From Bacteroidales bacterium (GTDB lineage: Bacteria > Bacteroidota > Bacteroidia > Bacteroidales > UBA12077), in the NCBI GenBank assembly GCA_013138975.1, contig WTBR01000119.1, positions 1 through 32,519 on the forward strand: DNA of 32,519 bases. The letters run 5' to 3'. The notes beneath the pieces are model-generated. The model ran no database searches. It saw only the letters and a list, made by a program, of their open reading frames with translations, and was not told the origin of the DNA. Positions 24,755 through 32,145 of the stretch are shown one piece after another. The stretch's first letter is position 1; every line of letters starts with the position of its first letter. A program made the position numbers and the translations under genes.

Positions 24755-25234
24755 ATGAAAAACATTAAGCATGTATTATTAATTGGATTATTAAGCATTA
24801 TAGCTCTAAGTATTTCTAATAAGTCTTACGCTCATTGCGAAATTCCTTGTGGAATTTATGAGGATACGTTAAGAATTGAATTAATAAAGGAACATATTGT
24901 AACCATTGAGAAATCGATGAATATGATTACTAAATTATCCGGCGAAGAAACACCTAATTACAATCAGATTATTCGATGGGTAAATAACAAAGAAGAACAT
25001 GCCAATAAATTACAAGATATTGTAACGCAATACTTTTTAAATCAGCGCATAAAACCTGTAAGTGATGAAAATAGTGATCAATATAAAAAATATACAAATC
25101 ACCTTACAATTCTTCACAAACTATTAGTTTTTTCGATGAAGGCTAAGCAAACGACTGATTTAATGTATATTGATGAGATGAATCAATTGGTTAACTTGTT
25201 TGAAGAATCATATTTCCATAAACACAAACATTGA
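24755..25234 (+). CDS. sodN: Exported nickel superoxide dismutase (SodN family)
   Basis: A 159-residue precursor. Residues 1-26 are a Sec signal peptide ending SYA. Cleavage there would leave a mature N-terminus HCEIPCGIYED (27-37), which matches the nickel-hook HCDLPCGVYDP of NiSOD: His1, Cys2, Pro5, Cys6, Gly7 and Tyr9 are all kept, with Glu for Asp3. The rest, about 120 residues, is helical as in the four-helix SodN fold. It would dismute superoxide in the periplasm. The C-terminus ends FHKHKH, a His-rich tail that could bind nickel (inference). No sodX-type maturation protease is near; signal peptidase could expose His1. Confidence 0.88.
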   Translation: MKNIKHVLLIGLLSIIALSISNKSYAHCEIPCGIYEDTLRIELIKEHIVTIEKSMNMITKLSGEETPNYNQIIRWVNNKEEHANKLQDIVTQYFLNQRIKPVSDENSDQYKKYTNHLTILHKLLVFSMKAKQTTDLMYIDEMNQLVNLFEESYFHKHKH

Positions 25235-25345
25235 AATATTTTACGCTAAATATATTTTGTTTGTACTAATCGAAAATATATATTATCTTCACTTACAATA
25301 TTATATGCATATTGGATCTATATTAAAAAGAAAAACACTTTAGGT

Positions 25346-25744
25346 ATGGAAAAAAAGATAACTATAAAAGCAAGCAATAAAACTCCATTCATAAACTTTG
25401 ATGCAAATTCCGGTTTATTCCAGATACATGGATATTCATTACCAGAAAATTCACTTGAATTTTACGAACCTATTATAAGTTGGTTGGATAAATACATTGT
25501 GACCCCGATTAAAAAAACTGAATTTGATATTAAATTAGTTGCTTTAAATACTTCATCATCCAAGATGTTTATTGATATTTTTAGAAGAATAAATCATTTA
25601 GTTGAGCTTAATACTTCTGAGGTATCCGTAGTTTGGTATTATGAAATTGACGATGAAGATATTCATGATATTGCTTTACAATACCAAGAAATTTGTAAAG
25701 CCAAGTTTAATTTAATAGGAATACATCACAGATTAATAGAATAA
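25346..25744 (+). CDS. SiaC-family regulatory phosphoprotein (DUF1987)
   Basis: A 132-residue cytosolic protein with ASNKTPFINFDANSGLFQIHGYSLPEN near the N-terminus and KLVALNTSSSK (64-73), both hallmarks of DUF1987/SiaC. In Pseudomonas, SiaC is switched by phosphorylation of a Thr by SiaB and dephosphorylation by the SpoIIE-type phosphatase SiaA, and it activates a diguanylate cyclase. T69 within NTSSS is the likely equivalent site. No SiaB or cyclase gene is adjacent. The membrane SpoIIE phosphatase at 3119-4636 is a possible partner, by family only. Confidence 0.85.
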   Translation: MEKKITIKASNKTPFINFDANSGLFQIHGYSLPENSLEFYEPIISWLDKYIVTPIKKTEFDIKLVALNTSSSKMFIDIFRRINHLVELNTSEVSVVWYYEIDDEDIHDIALQYQEICKAKFNLIGIHHRLIE

Positions 25745-26305
25745 AACTACAATTATAATTAATTAGCAAAAAGGATACGCAAAAGGAATCATATACGTGC
25801 ATTATAAGTTCAAGTGAATTAACCGAAGAAACATCAAAATTCAAGAGACTGAATTAAAGTATAAAATCTACAAACATGTAGAAATATAGCGGCCTATTTA
25901 TAAGGGTTTCGTGTTAACAGTAGTGCGGGTTTTCGCCGCGTTTCAGTATCCACCCTTGGAAAAAGTTGAAGAAAGTACAAAGTTTGTAAACAACCATACA
26001 CTCGTATGCTGTAAGATCCGATGTTACAAATTGGGCATTTAGAATTGCTTACTTGTAAAGTTAGTAGTTAAATTAACCACGAAGTACCAACAAATTTGTT
26101 TTAAGGTAGAGAAGCCATATTGGCATAAGACAAAATTAGGCTGGTTACAAACTTTTTGGTAAGCTTTTGGTAATGAGTTGGAATTTGCACGAGCTAACCA
26201 ATGTGTTTGTAATAAGGTTTGGAAAAGTTTCTACAAATACTCATAATTATCTATGTGCAAAATTATTAAAATGCTATTTTTGAATTTACAAATAGAATAA
26301 TTGAC
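25745..26305. other. Repeat block R1, gene-less
   Basis: No gene. From about 25905 it contains GTGTTAACAGTAGTGCGGG with TTTTCGCC, CAGTATCCACCC and GATGTTACAA (to about 26033), related to blocks R4 and R5. From about 26090 to 26228 it contains ACAAATTTGTTTTAAGG, ACAAACTTTTTGGTAAGC and CTAACCAATGTGTTTGTAA, related to block R2. It borders the left side of the thioredoxin-like gene. Confidence 0.6.
25905..26228 (+). repeat. Array repeat R1
   Basis: The first of five related blocks that separate single genes between 25900 and 31530. It has two parts: 25905-26033 resembles R4/R5, and 26090-26228 resembles R2 (27862-28005). All blocks share the same orientation. Confidence 0.6.
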
Positions 26306-27739
26306 ATGAAACGTACATTTAATATTTTAATAGTCCTATTGTTAGTAAGTACTTGTAATACTCTTTTTTCTCAATCGTATAAGCTTGATATAAAAATTAG
26401 TGACTTAAAAGATGCTGAGATTTATTTAGGACATTATTATGCTGGAAAAACCTATGTTAAAGATACAATTAGACTAGACAAAAACGGAAAGGGAACTTTT
26501 ACCGGAGATAGTTTACTAGATCAGGGAATTTATATCGTAATACTACCTACCAAAAAATATTTTGATATTTTAATTGGCGACGATCAAGAATTTTCAATAG
26601 AAACTTCAGCAAAAGAATTAACAAAAAATCTAAAAATTAAAGGTTCAACAGAAAATATTGCTTTCAATGAATTCCAGTTATACATGAATGATAAAACTCA
26701 GGAATCATTAAAAATACAAGCCAGATTAAAAAACCTTGATGAAAACTCTGACTCCGTTCTAATTTCAAAAGATAGATTAAATGTCTTATCAACCGAAATA
26801 AAGGATTATTGGAATGTTAAAATTATTGAATATGAAGGAACTCTTTTTAGTGTAATATTAAGGGCAACAAAAAATGTGGAAATTCCTGAAATAGAAATTC
26901 CTGATCATATCCAAAACAAAGATTCTGCCAGATGGTTTCAATCTTATAATTACAGTAGTCAGCATTATTTTGATAATATTGATTTTTCAGATGCGAGACT
27001 GTTACGCACACCTTTTTTAAATACTAAATTAGAAACTTTCTTTACAAAAATACTAATTCAAAATCCAGATACTTTAATTCAATATATTGATATTGTAGCT
27101 GTGCAAGCTAATAAAGAAATGTTTGAATATATTATTCAATATTTTATGAATACATATGCCCAAAGCGATATTGTAGGGATGGATAAGGTATTGGTTCATT
27201 TAGCCGATAATTATTTTTTAACCGACAAAGTAGATTGGTATAATGAAGAAAAAAAAAAAAAATTAAAAGATCATGTTGCTAAACTGCGCTTCAATCTAAT
27301 AGGCAATGTTGCACAAGATCTAAAGATGGAGACTATTAGTGGAGAATATACAAAATTGCACGAAATTAAAGCAAAGTATACATTAGTATATTTTTATGAA
27401 CCAAGTTGTGGTAATTGTAAGAAAACAACTCCCAAAATTTATGAATTATATCAGGAATTTAATAGGGATGAATTTGAAGTTCTTGCAGTTTATACGCAAA
27501 CAGAGAAAGAAAAATGGACAAAATATATCAATGACAATGGATTTGAAGATTGGATAAACGCTTGGGATCCTCATAACTTTACTAATTTTAGTTTTTTTTA
27601 TAATGTTGATAGAACACCAAGGATCTATTTACTTGATGAACATAAGAAAATTATTATAAAACATATTGGATACGAGACTTTAAGAGATATTCTTGAAATG
27701 AAACTTGGAAAAAAAAAGGATATAATAAGCGAAATTTGA
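26306..27739 (+). CDS. Exported TlpA-like thioredoxin with DUF4369-like N-terminal domain
   Basis: A 477-residue protein with a signal peptide (about 1-23, ending LFSQ). Residues 25-115 form a beta-rich domain like the DUF4369 head of Bacteroidota TlpA proteins. Residues about 120-335 are helical (DUF5106-like). Residues 340-477 are a thioredoxin domain with YFYEPSCGNCKKTTP (CGNC, C368/C371) and a cis-Pro loop near RTPRIYLLDE. It is probably a periplasmic disulfide reductase. It lies between repeat blocks R1 and R2 as a single-gene unit. The N-terminal Met at 26306 gives a complete signal peptide. Confidence 0.85.
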   Translation: MKRTFNILIVLLLVSTCNTLFSQSYKLDIKISDLKDAEIYLGHYYAGKTYVKDTIRLDKNGKGTFTGDSLLDQGIYIVILPTKKYFDILIGDDQEFSIETSAKELTKNLKIKGSTENIAFNEFQLYMNDKTQESLKIQARLKNLDENSDSVLISKDRLNVLSTEIKDYWNVKIIEYEGTLFSVILRATKNVEIPEIEIPDHIQNKDSARWFQSYNYSSQHYFDNIDFSDARLLRTPFLNTKLETFFTKILIQNPDTLIQYIDIVAVQANKEMFEYIIQYFMNTYAQSDIVGMDKVLVHLADNYFLTDKVDWYNEEKKKKLKDHVAKLRFNLIGNVAQDLKMETISGEYTKLHEIKAKYTLVYFYEPSCGNCKKTTPKIYELYQEFNRDEFEVLAVYTQTEKEKWTKYINDNGFEDWINAWDPHNFTNFSFFYNVDRTPRIYLLDEHKKIIIKHIGYETLRDILEMKLGKKKDIISEI

Positions 27740-28152
27740 TAGAGAACACCTCGTTTTCTTTTCTCATAATTTCAAGCAAGAATTAAGCTTTTTTGCGAAG
27801 CAAAAGTGTTTAAATGGTGTTTGGTTCTTTCCTAATTGCCGAAAGGCAAAAGAGCCTTGGTAAACAAATTTGTTTTAGGCGGCAAATACAAATTGCACAA
27901 TAGTGCAAAATAAAATTGAATTACAAACTTCTTGGTAAGCCCTTAGCTGTGTTTTTGAGCATTGCTGACTTACCAATATGTTTGCATATGGGTTTTGGTA
28001 ATTAATTTTTAAGTGCAATTACAGGTACAAACATTATTTAATTTTTGATTTGCTTAGCCCTTTTTTCCATAGCTTTCAACTATATTACATTTAATTGCTA
28101 TATTCGTATTTGTTAAAAACCTTATTATTAAACCCGTAAATCAAAATTTATT
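27740..28152. other. Repeat block R2, gene-less
   Basis: Contains the 75-base repeat (27797-27871) that recurs at 29272-29346, followed by sequence related to 26090-26228. The final 140 bases before the next gene are plain AT-rich DNA. Confidence 0.6.
27797..28005 (+). repeat. Array repeat R2 (with 75-bp unit shared with R3)
   Basis: 27797-27871 (GAAGCAAAAGTGTTTAAATG .. AAACAAATTT) matches 29272-29346 over 75 bases with few differences. It includes the mini-hairpin TTGCCGAAAGGCAA. 27862-28005 matches the second half of R1. Confidence 0.75.
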
Positions 28153-29214
28153 ATGAAATCAACTTTTATCACAATTGTTTCATTTGTCATTCTTTTTGCT
28201 TTTAGTTCTTGCGAAAAAGATGATTCCAACAGAACATACGATTTTAAAGATCTCGGTTTCGAATTCGATTATGAGTTATACTCGGTGTCGTTTATAAACG
28301 AAGATATTGGATTTGCAGGTGGAGGCGATCGGGAAAATCACTATTTATTAAAAACAATGGATGGTGGAGATACCTGGAATGAAATTATTATCGACGATTA
28401 TATTTCACCAATTGATAACGATGTAAGTGCAATATGTTTCCCGAGCGAAAATATTGGCTATTTATCATTTGGGATCGATGGATATAAAACAACAGATCAG
28501 GGAGAAACTTGGGAAAAGATGGACGGATTTTTTCAACGAAATATGATTTTTACTTCTGTGGATACCGGATTTACCTACAATGGTAATTTACGATATACCG
28601 TTGATGGTGGTCAAACATGGAACAGATACCCCGAAGGTACGTTTAGTTCTACCATAAATTCGGGTGAAATAAGGATTGAGGGAGTTCAATTTTTAAAAAA
28701 CAATTCAAGTATTGGATTTGCTTTCGATGAAAATGGAGAAATATTTATAAGTAGAGACGGTGGAATAAGCTGGGAAATATATAACGGTGAATGGATAGCC
28801 GAAAATTCAAACGCTAACAGTATTCGTTTCCTTACAGGAATATATTTTATATCGGAAACCGAAGGCTTTATTTTTAACGATGATGGAATATATAAAACAA
28901 CAGATAGTGGTAAGTCATTTAATCTGATTAACCCTAAAGGGATAAAGATTGTTAATGGGGAAATTACCAGTCATTTAAAAATATCACATACAGACGAAAA
29001 CACTATATACTTCAACGGATGGGAAAATTTATATAAAACAAAAAATGGATTTGAAAGCTATTCGGAAGTAAGCATAGAAAATTATCAAAACGATGGTGAT
29101 ACTTATGTGGATATAAATCATTTTACCATGGTAAATAATAATATTGGATATGCTGTTGGTAGTGGATCCGACGATGATAAAGATTATGGAGTAATACTAA
29201 AATATTTAAAATAG
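28153..29214 (+). CDS. YCF48/BNR-like beta-propeller lipoprotein
   Basis: A 353-residue protein with lipobox FSSC (C20), so probably anchored in the envelope. Repeats of the BNR/YCF48 type are clear: LLKTMDGGDTWNEI, YKTTDQGETWEKM, YTVDGGQTWNRY, ISRDGGISWEIY and YKTTDSGKSFNLI, each followed by a GF/GY strand. These build a beta-propeller that usually binds proteins or glycans. No catalytic motif is visible. Members are common in surface and secreted proteins of Bacteroidota. The gene is bracketed by two copies of a 75-bp repeat (27797 and 29272), so it looks like a unit that can be gained or lost. Confidence 0.85.
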   Translation: MKSTFITIVSFVILFAFSSCEKDDSNRTYDFKDLGFEFDYELYSVSFINEDIGFAGGGDRENHYLLKTMDGGDTWNEIIIDDYISPIDNDVSAICFPSENIGYLSFGIDGYKTTDQGETWEKMDGFFQRNMIFTSVDTGFTYNGNLRYTVDGGQTWNRYPEGTFSSTINSGEIRIEGVQFLKNNSSIGFAFDENGEIFISRDGGISWEIYNGEWIAENSNANSIRFLTGIYFISETEGFIFNDDGIYKTTDSGKSFNLINPKGIKIVNGEITSHLKISHTDENTIYFNGWENLYKTKNGFESYSEVSIENYQNDGDTYVDINHFTMVNNNIGYAVGSGSDDDKDYGVILKYLK

Positions 29215-29610
29215 CTATTAACTTGGTTCAAATATAGTATGCAAATTTCAAGCTTTTAAATGTAACAAAGTGAAGTAAAAGTGTTTAAATGGTGATTGTT
29301 TCTTTCCTAATTGCCGAAAGGCAAAAGAGCGTAGGCAAACAAATTTATTATCTTGCCAATCTATTTAAACTATCAATTAAAAGATGTCATTGTCAGATTG
29401 TGACTTTTTTTATTGATTTGCTTCATTGTAAAAATGAGATGAGATTTATTGAATTTGGATTTTTTTACGCATTATTTTTAACGGTCTTTGCTTACCAGTA
29501 TGTTTGGGTTTCCAAAGCTTTACATTGTCAGACCGATAATTGAAAACTAAGATAGCAAAACTTAGTCAAACCCACACCCCCCCAAATTACTGGTGATGTT
29601 AGCACACGTA
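29215..29610. other. Repeat block R3, gene-less
   Basis: Holds the second 75-base repeat (29272-29346) and a ~125-base element (29484-29605) closely related to R4. The 84-codon frame at 29289-29543 runs through these repeats and is not considered a gene. Confidence 0.6.
29272..29605 (+). repeat. Array repeat R3
   Basis: 29272-29346 equals the R2 unit. 29484-29605 shares long runs with R4: GGTTTCCAAAGCTTT, TGTCAGACCGATAA, TGAAAACTAAGATAGCAAA, CTTAGTCAAACC and CCCAAATTACTG, ending GATGTTAGCACACG just after (minus-strand view) the transglutaminase stop codon. Confidence 0.75.
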
Positions 29611-30579
29611 TTATATTCTTTTTATTTTAAATGTTACTATAGCTTCTGAATTAATATAAATAGTCAAATAAGTGTTAGAACTTTTTTTATATTCAATTTC
29701 AAACGTGTAAAATTCATTCTCAATATTTGCCAAAACAGTCTCAGATTTCTTTTTATTCTTGAATTTCATAGAAATAGATTCTTTCTGTGGATTCCTTAAA
29801 ATTATTTTTATACTATCATTATGAGTTAAGTCAATCGTACCTGTCTTAGGTTCTATAATTTCAATATTCCAATGAAAATAATTTGTATTAAAGTAGGGCA
29901 AATTAGCAAAATCTATTGGAGATTTATCAACTATCAAAAACGCTGTATCTTTTGGATAATGATTAAGAAAAAATTTCTCTGGTGATGTGAAAAAATAAAA
30001 GTCATTGAACTCAGGAGTAAATCGAGTAGAATTCTCATTAGCATAACCTGCTCCCCAAGTTACATCTATTAATTTCCATTCATTTTTTATTTTTACAGCA
30101 TTCCATGCATGACCATTCTTTTTTGGCAACTTTCCTATATCTTGTTTCTTAGATATTGCACCGCCTGAAATATATTCACAATCAACAGAGACTAAGTCAC
30201 ACAAGTATTTATAAAGCGTTGAATATCCATGACAAATTGCTTTTTTCTTTCGTATTGTCTTATTTGCAACGTCTTCTATTATTTTCCTTTCCTTTTCAAG
30301 CTTCTCTTCTTGCGTGCGATAAGAAAAAGAAGTTTTTTTTGGCTTTGATTTTAGTAATTCAATATCATATTCAACATTCAAAGCAATCCAAGTATATATT
30401 GCTCTAGCTTTTTCTTCAGACAGTGTAAAATCTCTATTAATTTGTTTTGCTAATTTATCAGGACTTGAGAATGAATTTGAATAATTCTGCACTATCGTAT
30501 CAACTTTAGCATAGTCCTGAGAAAATAAGGATTTACTTATTATCAATATAGCTATAAATGTAAAAAAAGTGCTTCTCAT
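29611..30579 (-). CDS. Exported transglutaminase-like cysteine protein
   Basis: A 322-residue protein with a signal peptide (about 1-21, ending LFSQ). Residues about 50-180 are a transglutaminase-like domain with the complete triad: C116 in KAICHGYS, H157 in NGHAWN and D172 in LIDVTWG. The C-terminal 120 residues appear beta-rich. Such proteins act as secreted proteases or peptide-modifying enzymes; the substrate is unknown. The domain order, with TWIALNVEYDIE before the Cys, is typical of the Bacteroidota branch. It is a single-gene unit between repeat blocks R3 and R4, on the minus strand. Confidence 0.85.
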   Translation of the reverse strand: MRSTFFTFIAILIISKSLFSQDYAKVDTIVQNYSNSFSSPDKLAKQINRDFTLSEEKARAIYTWIALNVEYDIELLKSKPKKTSFSYRTQEEKLEKERKIIEDVANKTIRKKKAICHGYSTLYKYLCDLVSVDCEYISGGAISKKQDIGKLPKKNGHAWNAVKIKNEWKLIDVTWGAGYANENSTRFTPEFNDFYFFTSPEKFFLNHYPKDTAFLIVDKSPIDFANLPYFNTNYFHWNIEIIEPKTGTIDLTHNDSIKIILRNPQKESISMKFKNKKKSETVLANIENEFYTFEIEYKKSSNTYLTIYINSEAIVTFKIKRI

Positions 30580-30587
30580 AATATGTG

Positions 30588-30735
30588 TACTAACGGGTTT
30601 TGCTTAACAGTAGTGCGGGTTTCCAAAGCTTTGTATTGTCAGACCGATAACTGAAAACGAAGATAGCAAAACTTAGTCAAACCGCCAAACACCCCCAAAT
30701 TACTGATGATGTGATGTTACAACACGTTTTATTGA
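30588..30735 (+). repeat. Array repeat R4
   Basis: About 145 bases, from GTGTACTAACGGG through TTAACAGTAGTGCGGGTTTC, CAAAGCTTTGTATTGTCAGA, GATAGCAAAACTTAGTCAAA and CCCCCAAATTACTGATGATG to GATGTTACAACACG. The ends are roughly inverted: on the minus strand CGTGTTGTAAC opens and GTTAGTACACAT closes. It lies exactly between two minus-strand genes. Confidence 0.75.
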
Positions 30736-30749
30736 GATACTTTACAAAG

Positions 30750-31409
30750 TCAATTTGATTTAACATATTTCTCAGATTTATTATCATAATATTCATATGA
30801 TTCAAAGAACAATGTCCGTTTATATTTGCTAATTAATTTCCCTGAACTGTCATATTGAATAAAATATGAGCTTAAGAATCTGTCTTTTCTTTTTGATTCT
30901 AATAATCCATTTGAATAATACGTTTTTAGTTTCTTTAACTTACCCTTTTTGAATCTCCCTTTTTGCCATGTTTTACCGTCTTGTCTATATGATTTGTGAA
31001 ATCCATTACATTTTTGTCCACAGTTAAAATAAGCATAATAAGTTGGTCCAATATGAAAAGACGTGTTTGTTGGAGCATAATAAATCGGGGCTATTGTAAC
31101 CGTATCACTAATGTCTATCCAATTTGCATTAATTATTTCCCTATTCACTCCAAATTTAGAATGAATATCAACTGATAAAGTATCATTCGCTGGGATTCTA
31201 CAAATACCATTTGAATCTGAAACAAATCCATAGATTGAGTCATTTATAGTTGTAGTTAAATAATAACTTTTAAGTTTTTGAGCCTGATTATCACAACCAA
31301 TATAGAAATATAAATCATAGTTAATCGAATCAGGAATCTCTTTTGAAATTTGCCCAAACGATGTCAGTGAAATGATAAAACTTAAAAATATAAATACTGC
31401 TGTTTTCAT
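30750..31409 (-). CDS. Exported YwqK/MORN-like repeat protein
   Basis: Read from the ATG at 31409 this is a 219-residue protein with a clear signal peptide (MKTAVFIFLSFIISLTSFGQ). A longer frame to 31517 exists, but its extra 36 codons lie in repeat block R5 and give no sensible N-terminus. Residues 25-120 are beta-rich with two Cys. The C-terminal part has YwqK-type units (GKTWQKGRFKKGKLKKLKTY, then YSNGLLESKRKDR.., YDSSGKLISKYKR). The function of such exported YwqK proteins is unknown. It is a single-gene unit between R4 and R5. Confidence 0.72.
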   Translation of the reverse strand: MKTAVFIFLSFIISLTSFGQISKEIPDSINYDLYFYIGCDNQAQKLKSYYLTTTINDSIYGFVSDSNGICRIPANDTLSVDIHSKFGVNREIINANWIDISDTVTIAPIYYAPTNTSFHIGPTYYAYFNCGQKCNGFHKSYRQDGKTWQKGRFKKGKLKKLKTYYSNGLLESKRKDRFLSSYFIQYDSSGKLISKYKRTLFFESYEYYDNKSEKYVKSN

Positions 31410-31414
31410 CGAAA

Positions 31415-31530
31415 ATAATATGTATTGTAACAGTCCCACATTAAATTTTGTGCGGGTTTCCGCTTGTTTCATTGTCCACCGTTGAACAACTTTACTAAGA
31501 TAAAACTTAGTCAGCAAACTACAAAACCCC
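31415..31530 (+). repeat. Array repeat R5
   Basis: TGTATTGTAACAG, TTTTGTGCGGGTTTCCGC, TTTCATTGTCCACCGTTGA and ATAAAACTTAGTCAGC, ending in a C run (CCCCCC). It is related to R4 and to the first half of R1 (GTGCGGGTTT .. TCCACC). It is the last block of the array. Confidence 0.65.
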
Positions 31531-31538
31531 CCGTTCGG

Positions 31539-31583
31539 CTTAGGCTATGCCTAAGTCGTTAATATCCTCAAAGGCTATGCCTT
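31539..31583. repeat. Two REP-type hairpins at the 3' end of the RAYT gene
   Basis: CTTAGGCTATGCCTAAG (31539-31555) and AAGGCTATGCCTT (31571-31583) share the core AGGCTATGCCT and are separated by 15 bases. The second overlaps the RAYT stop codon. This is the usual arrangement of a RAYT next to its own REP sequences. Confidence 0.7.
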
Positions 31584-32145
31584 AATCAATTGTTATCCAC
31601 CTACGATCTACTTTAATTATTTCTATTACACTTTCCATGTCTGCATAATTCCTTGCACTTGAATATAAATAATCTTGAGGATTAGCAACAATACCGGCTT
31701 TAATCGGATTGTTATGAATATAATCAAGTTTTTGCTCTATAAATTTCTGACTAAATATATGTTCTGCATGGTTTTCATGTGTCCAAATTTGATTGGATTG
31801 TTTATTTTTATATTTTCCATGATACTCAAATACCATTTTCATCCAGTCACGTCTGCTTTCTTTTTTTTCGTCAAGTATTTTCAAAAATGCTTTACTTGTA
31901 TAGTTTTTAAAATCTCGTATGAAACCGCTTAAATCTCCATAGGTGCAGCGTGCCAACAAATGTATATGATTAGACATGATAACATATGCAAAAAGCTCTA
32001 AACCTTTATTCTTTTGGCAATACTTAAAACTATCTATAGCTATATCCTTGTACACCTGACGTGAAAATACATCTACCCAACCTACAATTTGAAAAGTTAA
32101 ATAGTATAATCCATCTTTTTCTGATATTTTATATCCTGTTGACAT
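31582..32145 (-). CDS. REP-associated tyrosine transposase (RAYT, Y1/HUH family)
   Basis: A 187-residue single-domain protein of the IS200-like Y1 transposase superfamily. Residues YYLTFQIVGWVDVF, the HUH motif SNHIHLL (H60, H62) and LDYIHNNPIKAGIV with the presumed nucleophile Y142 are all present, followed by the family signature YLYSSARNYAD. It looks full length and intact. RAYTs cut and join single-stranded REP DNA rather than moving a classical IS. Two short hairpins at its 3' end are its likely substrates. It is homologous to the relic at 13523-13714 (same KAGIV../YLYSSxRDY tail type) and more distantly to the frameshifted copy at 17022-17707. Confidence 0.9.
   Translation of the reverse strand: MSTGYKISEKDGLYYLTFQIVGWVDVFSRQVYKDIAIDSFKYCQKNKGLELFAYVIMSNHIHLLARCTYGDLSGFIRDFKNYTSKAFLKILDEKKESRRDWMKMVFEYHGKYKNKQSNQIWTHENHAEHIFSQKFIEQKLDYIHNNPIKAGIVANPQDYLYSSARNYADMESVIEIIKVDRRWITID

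Noticed and set aside
29289..29543. 84-codon plus-strand reading frame
   Set aside because: It runs through the repeat blocks of R3 (both the 75-bp unit and the R4-like element), has no family resemblance, and is explained by the non-coding repeats.
31410..31517. Longer N-terminus for the YwqK-like protein
   Set aside because: The extra 36 codons are in repeat block R5, and the signal peptide starts at the Met encoded at 31409.
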